64,000 nucleotides of DNA from G963665925 sp963676345 (GCA_963676345.2 CAXXTS010000002.1:868001-932000); one strand, 5' to 3'. Shown: positions 26,501-35,139, numbered from the stretch's first letter. Notes: generated by a model from the letters alone, not told the origin. Numbers and translations are program-made.

Positions 26501-26692
26501 TTCCGAAAAGATACGGAGTATATGCTCTCCAAGGAGTTTGTTTTCCTTCTGACGTTCAGAGGGTGTGCGACTTTGAACTTCATAGAAAGTGCTTCGTGGA
26601 ATGGATAGAACTTCACAGATTGATTTTGTAGGGTAACTAATTTTTAGAATATGTGCTGTCTCAAATATGCTGGATTTACTTACTTTTTCGCT
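23568..26692 (-). CDS. orfB transposase of element B, interrupted by a group II intron
   Basis: Exon 1 runs from about 26692 to 26257 and exon 2 from 24019 to 23568, about 297 codons together. orfB lies in the -1 frame relative to orfA, entered at the A-rich GCGAAAAAG just before the orfA stop. The DDE triad is split: the first Asp (VADITY) is in exon 1, the second Asp (HTDRGSQY) and the Glu (NAVIESFHAILKKE) are in exon 2. Precise removal of 24020-26256 joins the frame as ITYIHTLKDGWCYL, the normal family sequence. Unspliced mRNA would stop five codons into the intron with no active site. Confidence 0.88.
24071..24104 (-). ncRNA. Domain V of the group II intron
   Basis: The 34-nt hairpin begins GAGCCGGATGCGCTGAGAGG and ends GCACGTCCGGTTC, with the catalytic bulge and receptor layout of domain V. 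It follows the maturase stop by six bases. Confidence 0.92.
24110..25645 (-). CDS. ltrA: Group II intron reverse transcriptase/maturase
   Basis: 511 residues. The protein has RT domains with GVDGITKSS, the RPLGIPCIRDRIVQRA block, YGFRPQRSVHHAI, the GVPQGGVISPLLSN block and the catalytic YADDFVV, then a maturase (X) domain with GWVNFYQHTDYTACI. I see no C-terminal HNH endonuclease with paired CxxC motifs. Such introns splice with this protein and move by reverse splicing, often using nicked or single-stranded target DNA. The frame is complete, so the intron may still be active. Confidence 0.93.
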   Translation of the reverse strand: MIINEMQSKLAKWSIEDSDRKFNRLLRVIVNKTWLIETARITLSSSGANTPGVDGITKSSIQDSLNDELDLLRSQLLQGKYQPRPVRRIYIPKPNGKKRPLGIPCIRDRIVQRAMLMVMEPIWESDFSKYSYGFRPQRSVHHAIRTVKMQLTDNNRENASAGRWIIEGDLSSYFDTVHHKLLMKSVKTRISDKRFLKLLWQILRAGHVDKSLFRATHEGVPQGGVISPLLSNIMLHEFDKWMEENYLNKKVRKDRWAWNFGIQKQRPIAIKENRQWKPAISYCRYADDFVVIVKGTKQHAKVVRELCRHFLEDKLKLTLNMEKTKITHVNDGFVFLGHNIIRKRGPKGRLRVTTNIPWEKYRRFVRKLINQLSKNYSMNVLDMIDSLNRQIVGWVNFYQHTDYTACIYKKVDHSVFWKFGHWLARKFKTRFPKLMQKYFKLVEGSTAKTWVFRGKNSWNNQYREYALKRLVKSRKMPFKWKNPSTNPYLNDPPKSYKESKYKEIAFAVSNI

Positions 26693-26955
26693 AATATGGC
26701 CATAGCCTTTTTTAAGATTTCGTTCTCCTCGCGAAGCTTTGCCATTTCCTTTTGGAGTTGCTTGAGCTCCACTGGAGTCATAGATTCTTCAGATGTTGAG
26801 TCAATCGGAGTCAGTTGTTTTACCCAGCGTTGGATTGATCCATGTGAGATGCCATATTCGCTTTCGAGACTTGCGTAGGTATGATCTGTCGTATTATACA
26901 GATCTACGATCATTTTCTTGAAGTCTTGATCGTATCTTTTTCCTGTTGCTTTCAT
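26680..26955 (-). CDS. orfA of element B
   Basis: 91 residues. The protein opens with a helix-turn-helix (YDQDFKKMIVDLY, GISHGSIQRWVKQ) and ends in a coiled coil (LKQLQKEMAKLREENEILKKA), the standard IS3-family OrfA. The end AKK with GCGAAAAAG is a likely frameshift site for the OrfAB transposase. ATG at 26955 follows AAAGGACGTGTCC within the left end. Confidence 0.9.
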   Translation of the reverse strand: MKATGKRYDQDFKKMIVDLYNTTDHTYASLESEYGISHGSIQRWVKQLTPIDSTSEESMTPVELKQLQKEMAKLREENEILKKAMAILAKK

Positions 26956-27217
26956 TTGGACACGTCCTTTCAGATACAGTTATTATATCTTACTTTTCGT
27001 GTCCAACAATTTATACTAACACCAAACATTTTACCGCTGGAAAAGCAAATACAGTGGTATGGAAGTTCAGGATGCCAAGAAACTTAAACGTAAGCGTCTA
27101 ATAAGACGGTGTATTTTCGAAGCAGTTTCTTCATGAGATAATCGTCCTAAAGAACAACTTTTAAATCTTTAAAAGTAACTATAAAAGATTTAAAAGTTAC
27201 TATGGAGGACAAAACTC

Positions 27218-27586
27218 ATGGATAGTACTACTTTAACTAGGCAAGTGAAGTTGGAAAAATGGACTGAAATGATTCGTGAGCGTAATGAAAGCGGTCTAAC
27301 CATCGCCCAGTGGTGTACGAAACACTCTATTAATCAGGCTAAATATTACTACTGGTTAAAACGTGTTAGACAGGCTGCTTGCGATCAGTTGCCGGCAATC
27401 AGCAGTGGATCAGTTAATCATATTGTTCCAGTCACATTTGAAGACCAAGCGGCATCTCACACGAGCAAACCATGCTCACCATATGCCATGCGTGTGACGA
27501 TAAAAGGTTGTTCAGTAGAATTTACAAATGATGCTACACCTAGATTAATAGAAACTGCTCTACAGGTCTTAAGTCATGTTAGGTGA
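27218..27586 (+). CDS. tnpA: IS66 accessory protein TnpA
   Basis: 122 residues. The N-terminal part KLEKWTEMIRERNESGLTIA and QWCTKHSINQAKYYYWLKR is the helix-turn-helix region found in IS66 OrfA. The gene overlaps tnpB by 11 bp. Its role in transposition is accessory and not well defined. A direct repeat (AGATTTAAAAGTTACTAT-like) lies just before the start. Confidence 0.85.
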   Translation: MDSTTLTRQVKLEKWTEMIRERNESGLTIAQWCTKHSINQAKYYYWLKRVRQAACDQLPAISSGSVNHIVPVTFEDQAASHTSKPCSPYAMRVTIKGCSVEFTNDATPRLIETALQVLSHVR

Positions 27587-27932
27587 TATATCTCGCGCAG
27601 AAAAAATCTATATTGCTTGTGGTCATACAGATATGCGCAAACAGATAGATGGTCTCGCAGCTTTAGTAGAGCAAAATTTTGAACTAAGCCCTTATGAGAA
27701 TAGCCTCTTTCTCTTCTGCGGTCGTCGCAAAGACCGGATCAAGGCGCTTTACTGGCAAGGTGACGGTTTTCTACTCTTGTATAAACGACTTGAGAACGGG
27801 TCGTTTCAGTGGCCAAATGATCCAGAAGAAGTAAAATGTATCACAAAACAAGAGCTCAGATGGTTGCTTGAAGGTCTCTCTATCAATCAACCAAAAGCCG
27901 TTAAAAAAGTCCATATAAAAACAAGCGTGTAA
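27576..27932 (+). CDS. tnpB: IS66 accessory protein TnpB
   Basis: 118 residues, the IS66 Orf2 family. Motifs include YIACGHTDMRKQIDGLAALV, LFLFCGRRKDRIKALYWQGDG and FLLLYKRLENGSFQWP, all typical and complete. It overlaps tnpA and precedes the transposase gene. It is required for IS66 transposition in studied members. Confidence 0.93.
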   Translation: MLGDISRAEKIYIACGHTDMRKQIDGLAALVEQNFELSPYENSLFLFCGRRKDRIKALYWQGDGFLLLYKRLENGSFQWPNDPEEVKCITKQELRWLLEGLSINQPKAVKKVHIKTSV

Positions 27933-28017
27933 GCGGCCGAAGTCTTGAAATTACTTGTTTACACCGTTTCTAAATGTTATAATTATAGTAGGCAAAACAC
28001 ATGAAAACGGAGTGCTT

Positions 28018-29559
28018 ATGGACTTAGAATTAGTAGTAGAACAACTCATGAATCGCATATCAAATCTAGAAGATGAAAATCATAAACTTCATGAAACTGT
28101 AGAATATTTGACCAGAAAACTGTATGGCAGAAGTTCCGAAAAGACTTCTTCTATCGTTGATGGTCAACTATCATTTTTTGATGAAGTAGAAACATCTACT
28201 GATAAAAATGCTGAAGAGCCAGATCTCAGACAAGTCCAGGCACACCGGCGAAAGAAGTTCAAAGGACAACGTGAAGAGCTACTAAAAGACTTGCCGCGTG
28301 TAAAACGTCTATGTACCCTTGTAGAAGAAGATCAGTTCTGTGAAATCTGTGGTGATGGTTTACATTCCATGGGTGAGGAACTCATTCGTACGGAGATTGA
28401 GTTTATTCCTGCTAAGGTTCAAGTCATAGACTATTATAGAGCTTCATATGAATGTAGAAGTTGTAGAAAAAATGGTGCTCCATATGTTGAAAATGCACCT
28501 ATGCCTTATCCTGTGGTTCAGCATTCTATGGCATCCCCAAGTACAGTGGCATGGGTCGCACATCAGAAGTTTGTAAATGCGCTGCCATTATATAGACAAG
28601 AAAAGGAGTGGCAATCTCTTGGCGTTAAGTTAAGTAGAGCAACGATGGCCAACTGGCTGATGATTGCTGCTCGTGACTGGCTTGGTCCAGTCCTAGATTT
28701 ATTACATAAGAAGTTACTTGAACAGTCACACCTTCATATAGATGAAACGACTCTTCAGGTTATGAAAGAACCTGGTCGTAAGAACACAACAAACTCCTAC
28801 ATGTGGGTTTATGGATCTGCAAAGTCGAGTGCTCATCAGATCCGAATTTTTGCGTATCAGCCCGGTCGCTCTGGTTCGTACCCGAAAAAATTCTTAGAAG
28901 GCTTTAAGGGATATATTCATACCGATGCCTACAAAGGATACAATAAGGTGCCTCATGTAACTCGCTGTATGTGTTGGGCACATCTTCGCAGAAAGTTCGT
29001 AGAGGCCTTACCAAGCGATCTTAAAAATCCGAGTAACACTTTAGCAGGCAAAGGTCTTCAGTTCTGTAATAAGCTCTTTGAGATTGAAAAGAGTTTAAAA
29101 GACCTTGAGCCAGATACTAGAAAGAAACAGCGTCTAGAATATGAAACTCCTATTTTAGAGGCCTTTTGGTCATGGATTGATGAAGTACTCGCAGGTGGCA
29201 AAACCCTTCCTAAAGGAAAAACACTTGATTCCATAAAATATGCAAAGAATCATCAAGACGAGTTCATGAATTATCTGCTGGATGGAAACTGTGTGATTTC
29301 TAACAACTTAGCTGAGAACAGCATTCGTCCATTTACTATAGGTCGAAAAAACTGGTTATTCAGCGGAAGTCCGAAAGGAGCTAGTGCAAGTGCCGCTATT
29401 TACAGTATTATTGAAACTGCAAAGGCAAACGGACTTTCACCATACAAATACCTTAAGTTCATTTTCTCTGAACTTCCAGGAGTACAGTTCCACAAACATC
29501 CTGAATTCCTTGAAGATTACCTTCCTTGGAATGAAGATGTACAGCAAATTTGCAAATAA
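28018..29559 (+). CDS. tnpC: IS66 transposase TnpC
   Basis: 513 residues from the ATG at 28018, which has CGGAGTG ahead. It begins with a leucine-zipper region (LMNRISNLEDENHKL), then a zinc-binding region (CEICGDGL, CRSC), then the DDE catalytic core: HIDETTL, HTDAYKGY and NNLAENSIRPF. All three acidic residues are present and the length is normal, so it looks functional. A terminator-like stem GCAGAC/GTCTGC follows at 29561-29582. Confidence 0.95.
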   Translation: MDLELVVEQLMNRISNLEDENHKLHETVEYLTRKLYGRSSEKTSSIVDGQLSFFDEVETSTDKNAEEPDLRQVQAHRRKKFKGQREELLKDLPRVKRLCTLVEEDQFCEICGDGLHSMGEELIRTEIEFIPAKVQVIDYYRASYECRSCRKNGAPYVENAPMPYPVVQHSMASPSTVAWVAHQKFVNALPLYRQEKEWQSLGVKLSRATMANWLMIAARDWLGPVLDLLHKKLLEQSHLHIDETTLQVMKEPGRKNTTNSYMWVYGSAKSSAHQIRIFAYQPGRSGSYPKKFLEGFKGYIHTDAYKGYNKVPHVTRCMCWAHLRRKFVEALPSDLKNPSNTLAGKGLQFCNKLFEIEKSLKDLEPDTRKKQRLEYETPILEAFWSWIDEVLAGGKTLPKGKTLDSIKYAKNHQDEFMNYLLDGNCVISNNLAENSIRPFTIGRKNWLFSGSPKGASASAAIYSIIETAKANGLSPYKYLKFIFSELPGVQFHKHPEFLEDYLPWNEDVQQICK

Positions 29560-29749
29560 GCAGACTTCAAAATGAGGTCTGCTCTTCTTATTTTTATAAT
29601 CTATTATTTCATCTTTTCAATCATATTTACATACACTGTCTTATTAGACGCTTACACTTAAACAGCTTGAAGAAGAAAACAAGCGACTTAAAGAACTTGT
29701 TGCCGATCTAAGTCTAGATAACAAAGTTTTAAAGGACATCATCTCAAAA

Positions 29750-30576
29750 AACTAATAAAGCCTGCCGACAAAAGACGTGCTGCTAAGCAAGCGATTGAGA
29801 ATCATCAGATTAGTGAACGCAGAGCGTGCAGGCTTGTCGGACTTTCGAGAAGCACTTTCCGCTATGAATCTCTAAATAACTCTGAAGATCAAATGATCAT
29901 TGAGCGGATGAATGCCATAACTGCTAGGTTTAAACGGTTTGGTTATCGACGTATTCAAGTTATGCTCGAACGTGAAGGTATCAAAATAAACCACAAAAGA
30001 GTTTACCGCTTATATAAAGAAGCAGGTTTAGCTCTCAAGCGGAAAAGAAAAAAACGTCGGTATGAAAAGCGTGGTAAACCAGAACGAGCAAGTTCAGAGC
30101 CAAACTCACGTTGGTCTATGGACTTTGTTTCTGATGTTACGAGAACTGGAAAGCGAATAAAGATATTTACGTTAATTGATGAATCTACACGTGAATGTCT
30201 TGCACTAGAAGTGGATACTTCAATCACTGGCCAGCGTGTCACAAGCTATCTAAATAAGGTTGCCTTGTTTCGTGGAGTGCCTAAAGAAATCCTCACAGAC
30301 AACGGACCAGAATTCACTAGTAATGCAATGAACACTTGGATTTATGATAAAAAAGTTGAGCATATTTTCACTGATCCAGGATGCCCAACTCAAAATGGAT
30401 ACATAGAAAGCTTCAATGGAAAACTACGTGACGAATGCCTTAATCAACACATGTTTCGAAATCTATTTGAAGCACGACAAATCATTTTAGATTGGCAATA
30501 TGAGTACAACACTCTAAGGCCACATAGTTCATTGAAGAACTTGACGCCAATAGAATATGCTCAGTCCCTAGTCTAG
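29750..30576 (+). CDS. orfB transposase of element A
   Basis: About 275 residues from the -1 frameshift site AAAAAAC (29746-29752), or shorter from the ATG at 29893. It carries the IS407-like helical region FGYRRIQVMLEREG and KRVYRLYKEAGL and a full DDE core: SMDFVSD, LTDNGPEF and ESFNGKLRDECL. It cannot be made as an OrfAB fusion now because orfA is broken, so the element is probably immobile unless helped in trans. Confidence 0.92.
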
Positions 30577-30653
30577 TCTGACTAACATTTATGTTGGTAT
30601 TAAGACTGGGGGCAGGTCACAATAGCCTACTACGGGTTGATTCGTATAAATCG

Positions 30654-30688
30654 AAGAGCATCTAACCGCTTCAGATTAGATGCTCTTT
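30654..30688 (+). terminator. Probable displaced hom terminator
   Basis: Stem AAGAGCATCTAA with its complement, then TTTGAAAA. It lies 35 bp beyond the right end of element A. Without the insertion it would sit about 70 bp after the hom stop codon. Confidence 0.65.
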
Positions 30689-30776
30689 GAAAATATCACT
30701 ATTTAATGATCTTCCCTCACCACATATACTCAAACCCGAGAAACATATGCTAGCTGAAACCCTTGCTATTACACAC

Positions 30777-32138
30777 TTACTTATCTGTTTTATATAGCTC
30801 TACCACTGTCTCCACATGCGGCGTATGCGGAAACATGTCCACACAACATACTTTCTTAACGCTATAGCCCGCTTCCTGCATCTGTTTTAAGTTCTCCGCC
30901 AGTGAAACTGGGTTACAGGAAATATAGGTAATGCCATTTACACCGTACTTGAGAATTTTATCGAGTGCCTTTTCCTGAATACCTGCACGTGGTGGGTCTA
31001 CCACAATAACATCAGGCTTTTTCTTCACTTCATCCAGCTTAACAAAGACATCCCCTGCAATAAAATCACAGTTTTCAAGACCATTGAGCGCCGCATTTTC
31101 GTGGGCTGCTTTGACCGCATCTTCAACAATTTCAATACCCGTAACATGCTCGGCACGCTCAGCCATAATTTGGGCAATGGTTCCCGTACCACTAAAGAGG
31201 TCAAATACATTTCTAGATTCAATATGATCCATATAGTCCATTGCCGTTTCATAAAGAAGCTCGGCACCCAGCGTGTTGGTTTGGAAAAATGAATAGAAAG
31301 ACACCTTAAACTTTAAATCAAACAGTTCTTCCATGTAGTAGTCTCTTCCATAAAGAACATCATAGTCTCCGCGTACAACCTGCGCCACGCCATCATTAAC
31401 TATATGCAAAATACCAACAATGGTTCCGTCCAGTTCTAAATTAAGCAACATATCCACATAAGGTTTTAAGTCAACATCCATATAAGATGCAGTTGAGAGT
31501 CCAATCAGAATTTCACCGGTCTTCTTGCCCTTACGTACATTCAAGTTTCTTAAGTACCCACCCGTATGGCGCACACCATCGTATTTTGGAATCCCGCGCT
31601 CAACAAAGTGCTTATGCGTTTCTTTAAGAATGACATTAAAGTCTGCATCTGCAATCTTACACTGGTCAACGGTAACGACGTCATGGAATCGGCCTTTTTT
31701 GTGCATACCAAGTGTCAGCGGCCCACCCTTTTCTTCATCACCAAAGGAATACTCCATTTTGTTTCTGTAGTGATAGATTTCCGGGGATGCTTTGACACCC
31801 TTCCACTCGTAGTCGCTAATACCCGCTTGGTTTAAGAGTTGCTTGACCTGTTCCCCTTTAAGTTTGATCTGTTCTTCATAAGGAAGGGTCTGACGAGCAC
31901 ATCCACCACATCTACCAAAGTGCGGACAAAACGAATCTATCTCATTTTCTGCTTGTTCCATTACTTCAATAAAGGTTGCATCGACTCTATTTTGCTTTTT
32001 CTTTTTTATGCGCGCCTTTATTTTTTGACCAGGAAGTGCACCCTTCACTTGTACTTTTTCACCTTCATATGTTCCAATGGCTTTGCCTGGAAACTGAACT
32101 TCATCAATAACAAGTTCTATTATTTCACCGCGTTTCAT
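30777..32138 (-). CDS. rlmD: 23S rRNA (uracil-5-)-methyltransferase, RlmD/RlmCD family
   Basis: 453 residues. The enzyme methylates uridine in 23S rRNA (U1939 and possibly U747) using SAM. An N-terminal TRAM domain (1-60) precedes a [4Fe-4S] site with Cys71, Cys77, Cys80 and Cys160, then the methyltransferase domain with FFQTN, VFDLFSGTGTIAQ and the catalytic cysteine in YISCNPVSLAENL. All key residues are present. The first possible codon is TTG at 32150, but ATG at 32138 follows GGAGGAAGC. It stands alone between element A and the ABC-F gene. Confidence 0.93.
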   Translation of the reverse strand: MKRGEIIELVIDEVQFPGKAIGTYEGEKVQVKGALPGQKIKARIKKKKQNRVDATFIEVMEQAENEIDSFCPHFGRCGGCARQTLPYEEQIKLKGEQVKQLLNQAGISDYEWKGVKASPEIYHYRNKMEYSFGDEEKGGPLTLGMHKKGRFHDVVTVDQCKIADADFNVILKETHKHFVERGIPKYDGVRHTGGYLRNLNVRKGKKTGEILIGLSTASYMDVDLKPYVDMLLNLELDGTIVGILHIVNDGVAQVVRGDYDVLYGRDYYMEELFDLKFKVSFYSFFQTNTLGAELLYETAMDYMDHIESRNVFDLFSGTGTIAQIMAERAEHVTGIEIVEDAVKAAHENAALNGLENCDFIAGDVFVKLDEVKKKPDVIVVDPPRAGIQEKALDKILKYGVNGITYISCNPVSLAENLKQMQEAGYSVKKVCCVDMFPHTPHVETVVELYKTDK

Positions 32139-32270
32139 AGCTTCCTCCAAAAATATTCATGATCGATTTCTCACTTAAAAAATAGCGAGAACCTCAAACG
32201 ATATCCCAACCAACTCTATATTGAAATTAAATTATGTTCTACTCATTTAGATTCTTTGCCGTTTGCACTT

Positions 32271-32299
32271 AAAAAAGGCTGAGAAAAAATCCCAGCCTT
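32271..32299 (-). terminator. Second tandem terminator after the ABC-F gene
   Basis: Stem AAGGCTG/CAGCCTT with six Ts on the minus-strand side, about 85 bp after the ABC-F stop codon. Confidence 0.75.
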
Positions 32300-32348
32300 C
32301 TTATTTTGTACAGCTCATTATATCTTATTGGTTGACCCGGGACAAGTC

Positions 32349-32383
32349 AAAAAAAAGGGCTTACAAAACCATTTCAAAGCCCC
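32349..32383 (-). terminator. Terminator directly after the ABC-F gene
   Basis: Stem GGGCTT/AAGCCC with a 14-nt loop and a run of eight Ts on the minus strand, touching the stop codon at 32385. Confidence 0.85.
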
Positions 32384-32384
32384 T

Positions 32385-34280
32385 CTACTCCTGAAGTGTA
32401 ACCCATTCGTCCATAAGCTGGTCATAAACTTCTTTGAGTTCAGTCAGTTTATCATACCGTTTTACAAGTGACTCATAGGGCATTGTAGAACCATCTAACT
32501 GGGCCTGCAGGTCTGAAATAGCCACCTCATACTCTGCCATCTCATACTCTATTTCTGAAATTCGCTTGGCTTTTTTACGTTGTGCGTTTTGACGCCTGCG
32601 TTCATCCGTATCTCTATAGTTCTTTTCTTTTTTTTCGTTTTCAGCGGTTTCAACACGTTCTTCTCGTCTTGCCTTTTCTTTTCTAAAGGCCTCATAGCTG
32701 CATTCATACATTTCAATACCACTAGGTGTTAAGTCTGCTATATATGAAGCGACTTTATTGATTAAATACCGGTCATGGGATATAAACAGTACTGTTCCTT
32801 CAAAGTGTTCTACTGCCAATTCAATCATTTCTCTTGAAGAAATATCCACATGATTTGTGGGCTCATCCATAATTAGAAAGTTTATGCCTTCTTCCATCAT
32901 AAGTGCAAGTTTCAGCCGTACTTTCTCCCCGCCTGAAAGAGCCTGTACACGCTTGAATACATCTTCTCCCATGAACAGAAACCTTGCCAGTTTATTTCTG
33001 CACACACCTTCAGAAAGGCCTGTTTCATGATTGAAAAAATCCAGCACGCTACGCTGTGCCTGTTCAAAATGAATATCCTGTTCTAGAAAGCCAATTTTCA
33101 CATTGGCCCCAAGTTTAACACTGCCCGCCATGGGTTTATGCGTGCCCAAAATAACATTTAAGAGGGTGGACTTCCCAGTACCATTTTTTCCAACAAGAGC
33201 CACGCGGTCTTTATAGCGCAGGTCTAGGTGTAGGTCTTTGAAAAGAACTTTTTCATCATAGCCCGCTGAAAGTGCATCCACGAGCAGAACTTCTTTTCCA
33301 GAACGGCCACTCGACTGAAAGGCCATTTTGATGCTCGACTGATCCTCAAAGGGTTTGTCTATTTTGTCCATACGGTCTATGCGCTTTTCCATGTTTTTTG
33401 CTTTAACAAACATGGCTTCATTATCTGCATTGGTTCCCCACTGTCTGAATCTTGCTGCAGCTTCTTCCATTGCCCTGATTTTTCGTTGCTGATTCACATA
33501 GGCTTTTAGTTGTTGTCTGAGCCACTCATCCTTTTGCTCCACGAACTGCGTGTAATTGCCATGCCATACCCGGCTTTTTTTCATTTCAATTTCAACAATA
33601 CGCTCTACGGTTCTATCTAAAAAATAGCGGTCATGGGAAACGATAACGACAGCGCCAGCATATTCGCGCAAGAAGTCTTCAAGCCACTCCACCGATTCAA
33701 CATCCAGATGATTGGTCGGCTCATCGAGCAGTAAAATGTCTGGAGATTCAAGGAGCAGTTTTGCAAGCAGGGTGCGGGTTTTCTCACCCCCACTGAGGGT
33801 TTCAAAAGACTGCTTTAAAAGCGTTTCCAGCTTAAGACCCGTCACAATGCGTCCCAGCTTTTCAGTTACTTCATAACCACCCTTTATTTCATAGGTCTTC
33901 TGAGCCAGGTCATATGCATGCATTACTTGGTCGAGCTTATCCCCAGTTAGGCTACCCATTTGAAGTTCAAGCGTTCTCATTTCCTCCTGAACTTCAAGAA
34001 GACCTTCAAACGCTTGCATGAGCACGTTTTCGACATTGGTGTTTTCAGGATAGTCTGGTATTTGTTCCAGATACCCTATCTGAACGCCCTTTGCCTTGTG
34101 GATAACGCCCTCTGTTGGCGCTTCATATCCACAGATTACCTTAAAAACTGTGGTTTTTCCTGCACCATTTCGTCCGACCATACCTGTACGCTCACCACTT
34201 CGCAGCTCAAAATGAACATCTTCAAGAATCAGTTCAGCGCCATATGTTTTTTTAAGATGCTCTATAGTGAGTACAATCAT
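32385..34280 (-). CDS. ABC-F family ATPase (ribosome-associated)
   Basis: 631 residues with two ABC domains and no membrane segment. The first has GRNGAGKTT, LSGGEKTR and LLDEPTNHLD; the second has GKNGTGKST, LSGGEKVR and IMDEPTNHVD. The linker between them is the long helical P-site tip (about 245-300). The C-terminal 90 residues are a basic coiled coil (RREERVETAENEKKEK onward). ABC-F proteins bind the ribosomal E site and rescue stalled translation or give resistance to antibiotics acting on the peptidyl-transferase centre. The subgroup (YdiF/Uup-like) cannot be fixed by eye. AGGAGG precedes the ATG; it is monocistronic. Confidence 0.92.
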   Translation of the reverse strand: MIVLTIEHLKKTYGAELILEDVHFELRSGERTGMVGRNGAGKTTVFKVICGYEAPTEGVIHKAKGVQIGYLEQIPDYPENTNVENVLMQAFEGLLEVQEEMRTLELQMGSLTGDKLDQVMHAYDLAQKTYEIKGGYEVTEKLGRIVTGLKLETLLKQSFETLSGGEKTRTLLAKLLLESPDILLLDEPTNHLDVESVEWLEDFLREYAGAVVIVSHDRYFLDRTVERIVEIEMKKSRVWHGNYTQFVEQKDEWLRQQLKAYVNQQRKIRAMEEAAARFRQWGTNADNEAMFVKAKNMEKRIDRMDKIDKPFEDQSSIKMAFQSSGRSGKEVLLVDALSAGYDEKVLFKDLHLDLRYKDRVALVGKNGTGKSTLLNVILGTHKPMAGSVKLGANVKIGFLEQDIHFEQAQRSVLDFFNHETGLSEGVCRNKLARFLFMGEDVFKRVQALSGGEKVRLKLALMMEEGINFLIMDEPTNHVDISSREMIELAVEHFEGTVLFISHDRYLINKVASYIADLTPSGIEMYECSYEAFRKEKARREERVETAENEKKEKNYRDTDERRRQNAQRKKAKRISEIEYEMAEYEVAISDLQAQLDGSTMPYESLVKRYDKLTELKEVYDQLMDEWVTLQE

Positions 34281-34436
34281 GAATCTATCCTCCTATTGCC
34301 ATTACACAAACTCGTCAAGTCTATAAACATCATTTATAGGCTGACATTAAGGTAAATGGCAAGACCGATCTTCGTTTCAATATTATTTACGTTAAATTTA
34401 TTTTAACACAAACTTTGAAGTGCTGCCATTACACTT

Positions 34437-35093
34437 CTATGACAGCTGGTCCAGCAGGGTGCTGTAGCATTCCAGATACATGTCTGCATCTTTTTCAATC
34501 GCTTCTCGAAAGGGTGCTGATAGCGGGTCGTAAATAGCAATAACCTTCATGCCTGCACGTTTTCCAGCAAGAACGCCAGCATGCGTGTCCTCAAACACCA
34601 AACACTCATGGGGCTCAGCACCAAGCGCCCGTGCAACACTTAAGAATATGTCCGGCGCAGGCTTGCCCTTGTCTACTTGACATGATGTACGCAGCACTTT
34701 AATAAAACGATCTATACCTCTAGACTTTACAACTGCACCAGCCAACTCTGGTGAATTTGATGTTCCAATGCCCATTGCTAGTCCCATTTTTTCAAACTGC
34801 TCAAGCAGGGTCCATACATGAGGTTTCAAATCAATTTTATTTGTATAAAGATCGAGCGCCATGGCATTCCATTCGGCCTTAATATCATCTATGCTGTCTT
34901 CAATACCAAATCTGTTCTTAAAATACTGAGCAGTTTCAGTAAAGCTCATGCCTTCAATATCCTTTTGCAAATCATCCGGCAGGGGATGTCCGTGCTTTTC
35001 CAAGTAATCTATATCGACTTGTTTCCAAATCCACATGGAATCGACAAGGGTTCCATCCAAATCAAAAATTACGGCTTTAATTTCTTTTAGCAT
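34437..35093 (-). CDS. HAD-superfamily phosphatase (beta-phosphoglucomutase-like)
   Basis: 218 residues. It has the nucleophile motif IFDLDGTLVDS, a helical cap (about 20-85), GIGTSNSPELAG as motif II, the lysine in KPAPDIF and the acidic VFEDTHAGVLAGKRAGM. This is the HAD-IA pattern of phosphoglycolate phosphatase and beta-phosphoglucomutase relatives; the exact phosphate ester is unknown. ATG at 35093 follows GGAGGCTAT and is preferred over 35126. Confidence 0.88.
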   Translation of the reverse strand: MLKEIKAVIFDLDGTLVDSMWIWKQVDIDYLEKHGHPLPDDLQKDIEGMSFTETAQYFKNRFGIEDSIDDIKAEWNAMALDLYTNKIDLKPHVWTLLEQFEKMGLAMGIGTSNSPELAGAVVKSRGIDRFIKVLRTSCQVDKGKPAPDIFLSVARALGAEPHECLVFEDTHAGVLAGKRAGMKVIAIYDPLSAPFREAIEKDADMYLECYSTLLDQLS

Positions 35094-35139
35094 ATAGCCT
35101 CCATCATAAGTATCTATATTTATCATTCGCCTTCTTGTA

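Larger units (their letters stand above)
23527..27022 (-). mobile_element. IS3-family element B, inserted in orfA of element A
   Basis: The left end is TGGACTTACGTCAATCC then TTTGGACACGAAAAG; the right end, read inward, is GTGTTAGTATAAATTG then TTGGACACGAAAAG, resembling the ends of IS3 itself. The 5-bp repeat CAAAC occurs at 23522-23526 and 27023-27027. The element runs on the minus strand and contains orfA, orfB and a group II intron within orfB. Without the intron it is 1259 bp, the normal size. Confidence 0.88.
27090..29655 (+). mobile_element. IS66-family insertion sequence
   Basis: The ends are near-identical inverted repeats GTAAGCGTCTAATAAGAC (27090 and, inverted, ending at 29655). 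The 8-bp repeat ACTTAAAC flanks it at 27082-27089 and 29656-29663, the IS66 norm. It contains the three standard genes in order. It interrupts orfA of element A 67 bp from the end of element B. It appears intact and may be the most recent arrival, though the order relative to B is not provable from sequence. Confidence 0.95.
23420..29755 (+). pseudogene. orfA of element A, split into three pieces
   Basis: The helix-turn-helix transposase subunit is in three fragments. 23420-23526 encodes MKKRFSEEQIIKIL through NISEQT; 27028-27089 encodes FYRWKSKYSGMEVQDAKKL; 29656-29755 encodes LKQLEEENKRLKELVADLS to IISKN. Joining them at the target duplications restores a continuous frame of normal length with its leucine-zipper end. 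As it stands it cannot be made as one protein. A slippery heptamer AAAAAAC at 29746-29752 would give the usual -1 shift into orfB. Confidence 0.9.
23343..30619 (+). mobile_element. IS3-family element A (IS407-like), interrupted by two further insertions
   Basis: The ends are related inverted repeats: TGACCTGC at 23343 and its inverse GCAGGTCA ending at 30619, with inner TAAATGTTAGTC also shared. The 4-bp direct repeat CAAT flanks the whole block (23339-23342 and 30620-30623), matching the 4-bp duplications of the IS407 subgroup. Removing element B plus its 5-bp repeat and IS66 plus its 8-bp repeat leaves 1202 bp, a normal IS3-family size. Its orfA is broken by both insertions and its orfB is intact. 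It sits between hom and the hom terminator. Confidence 0.92.
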
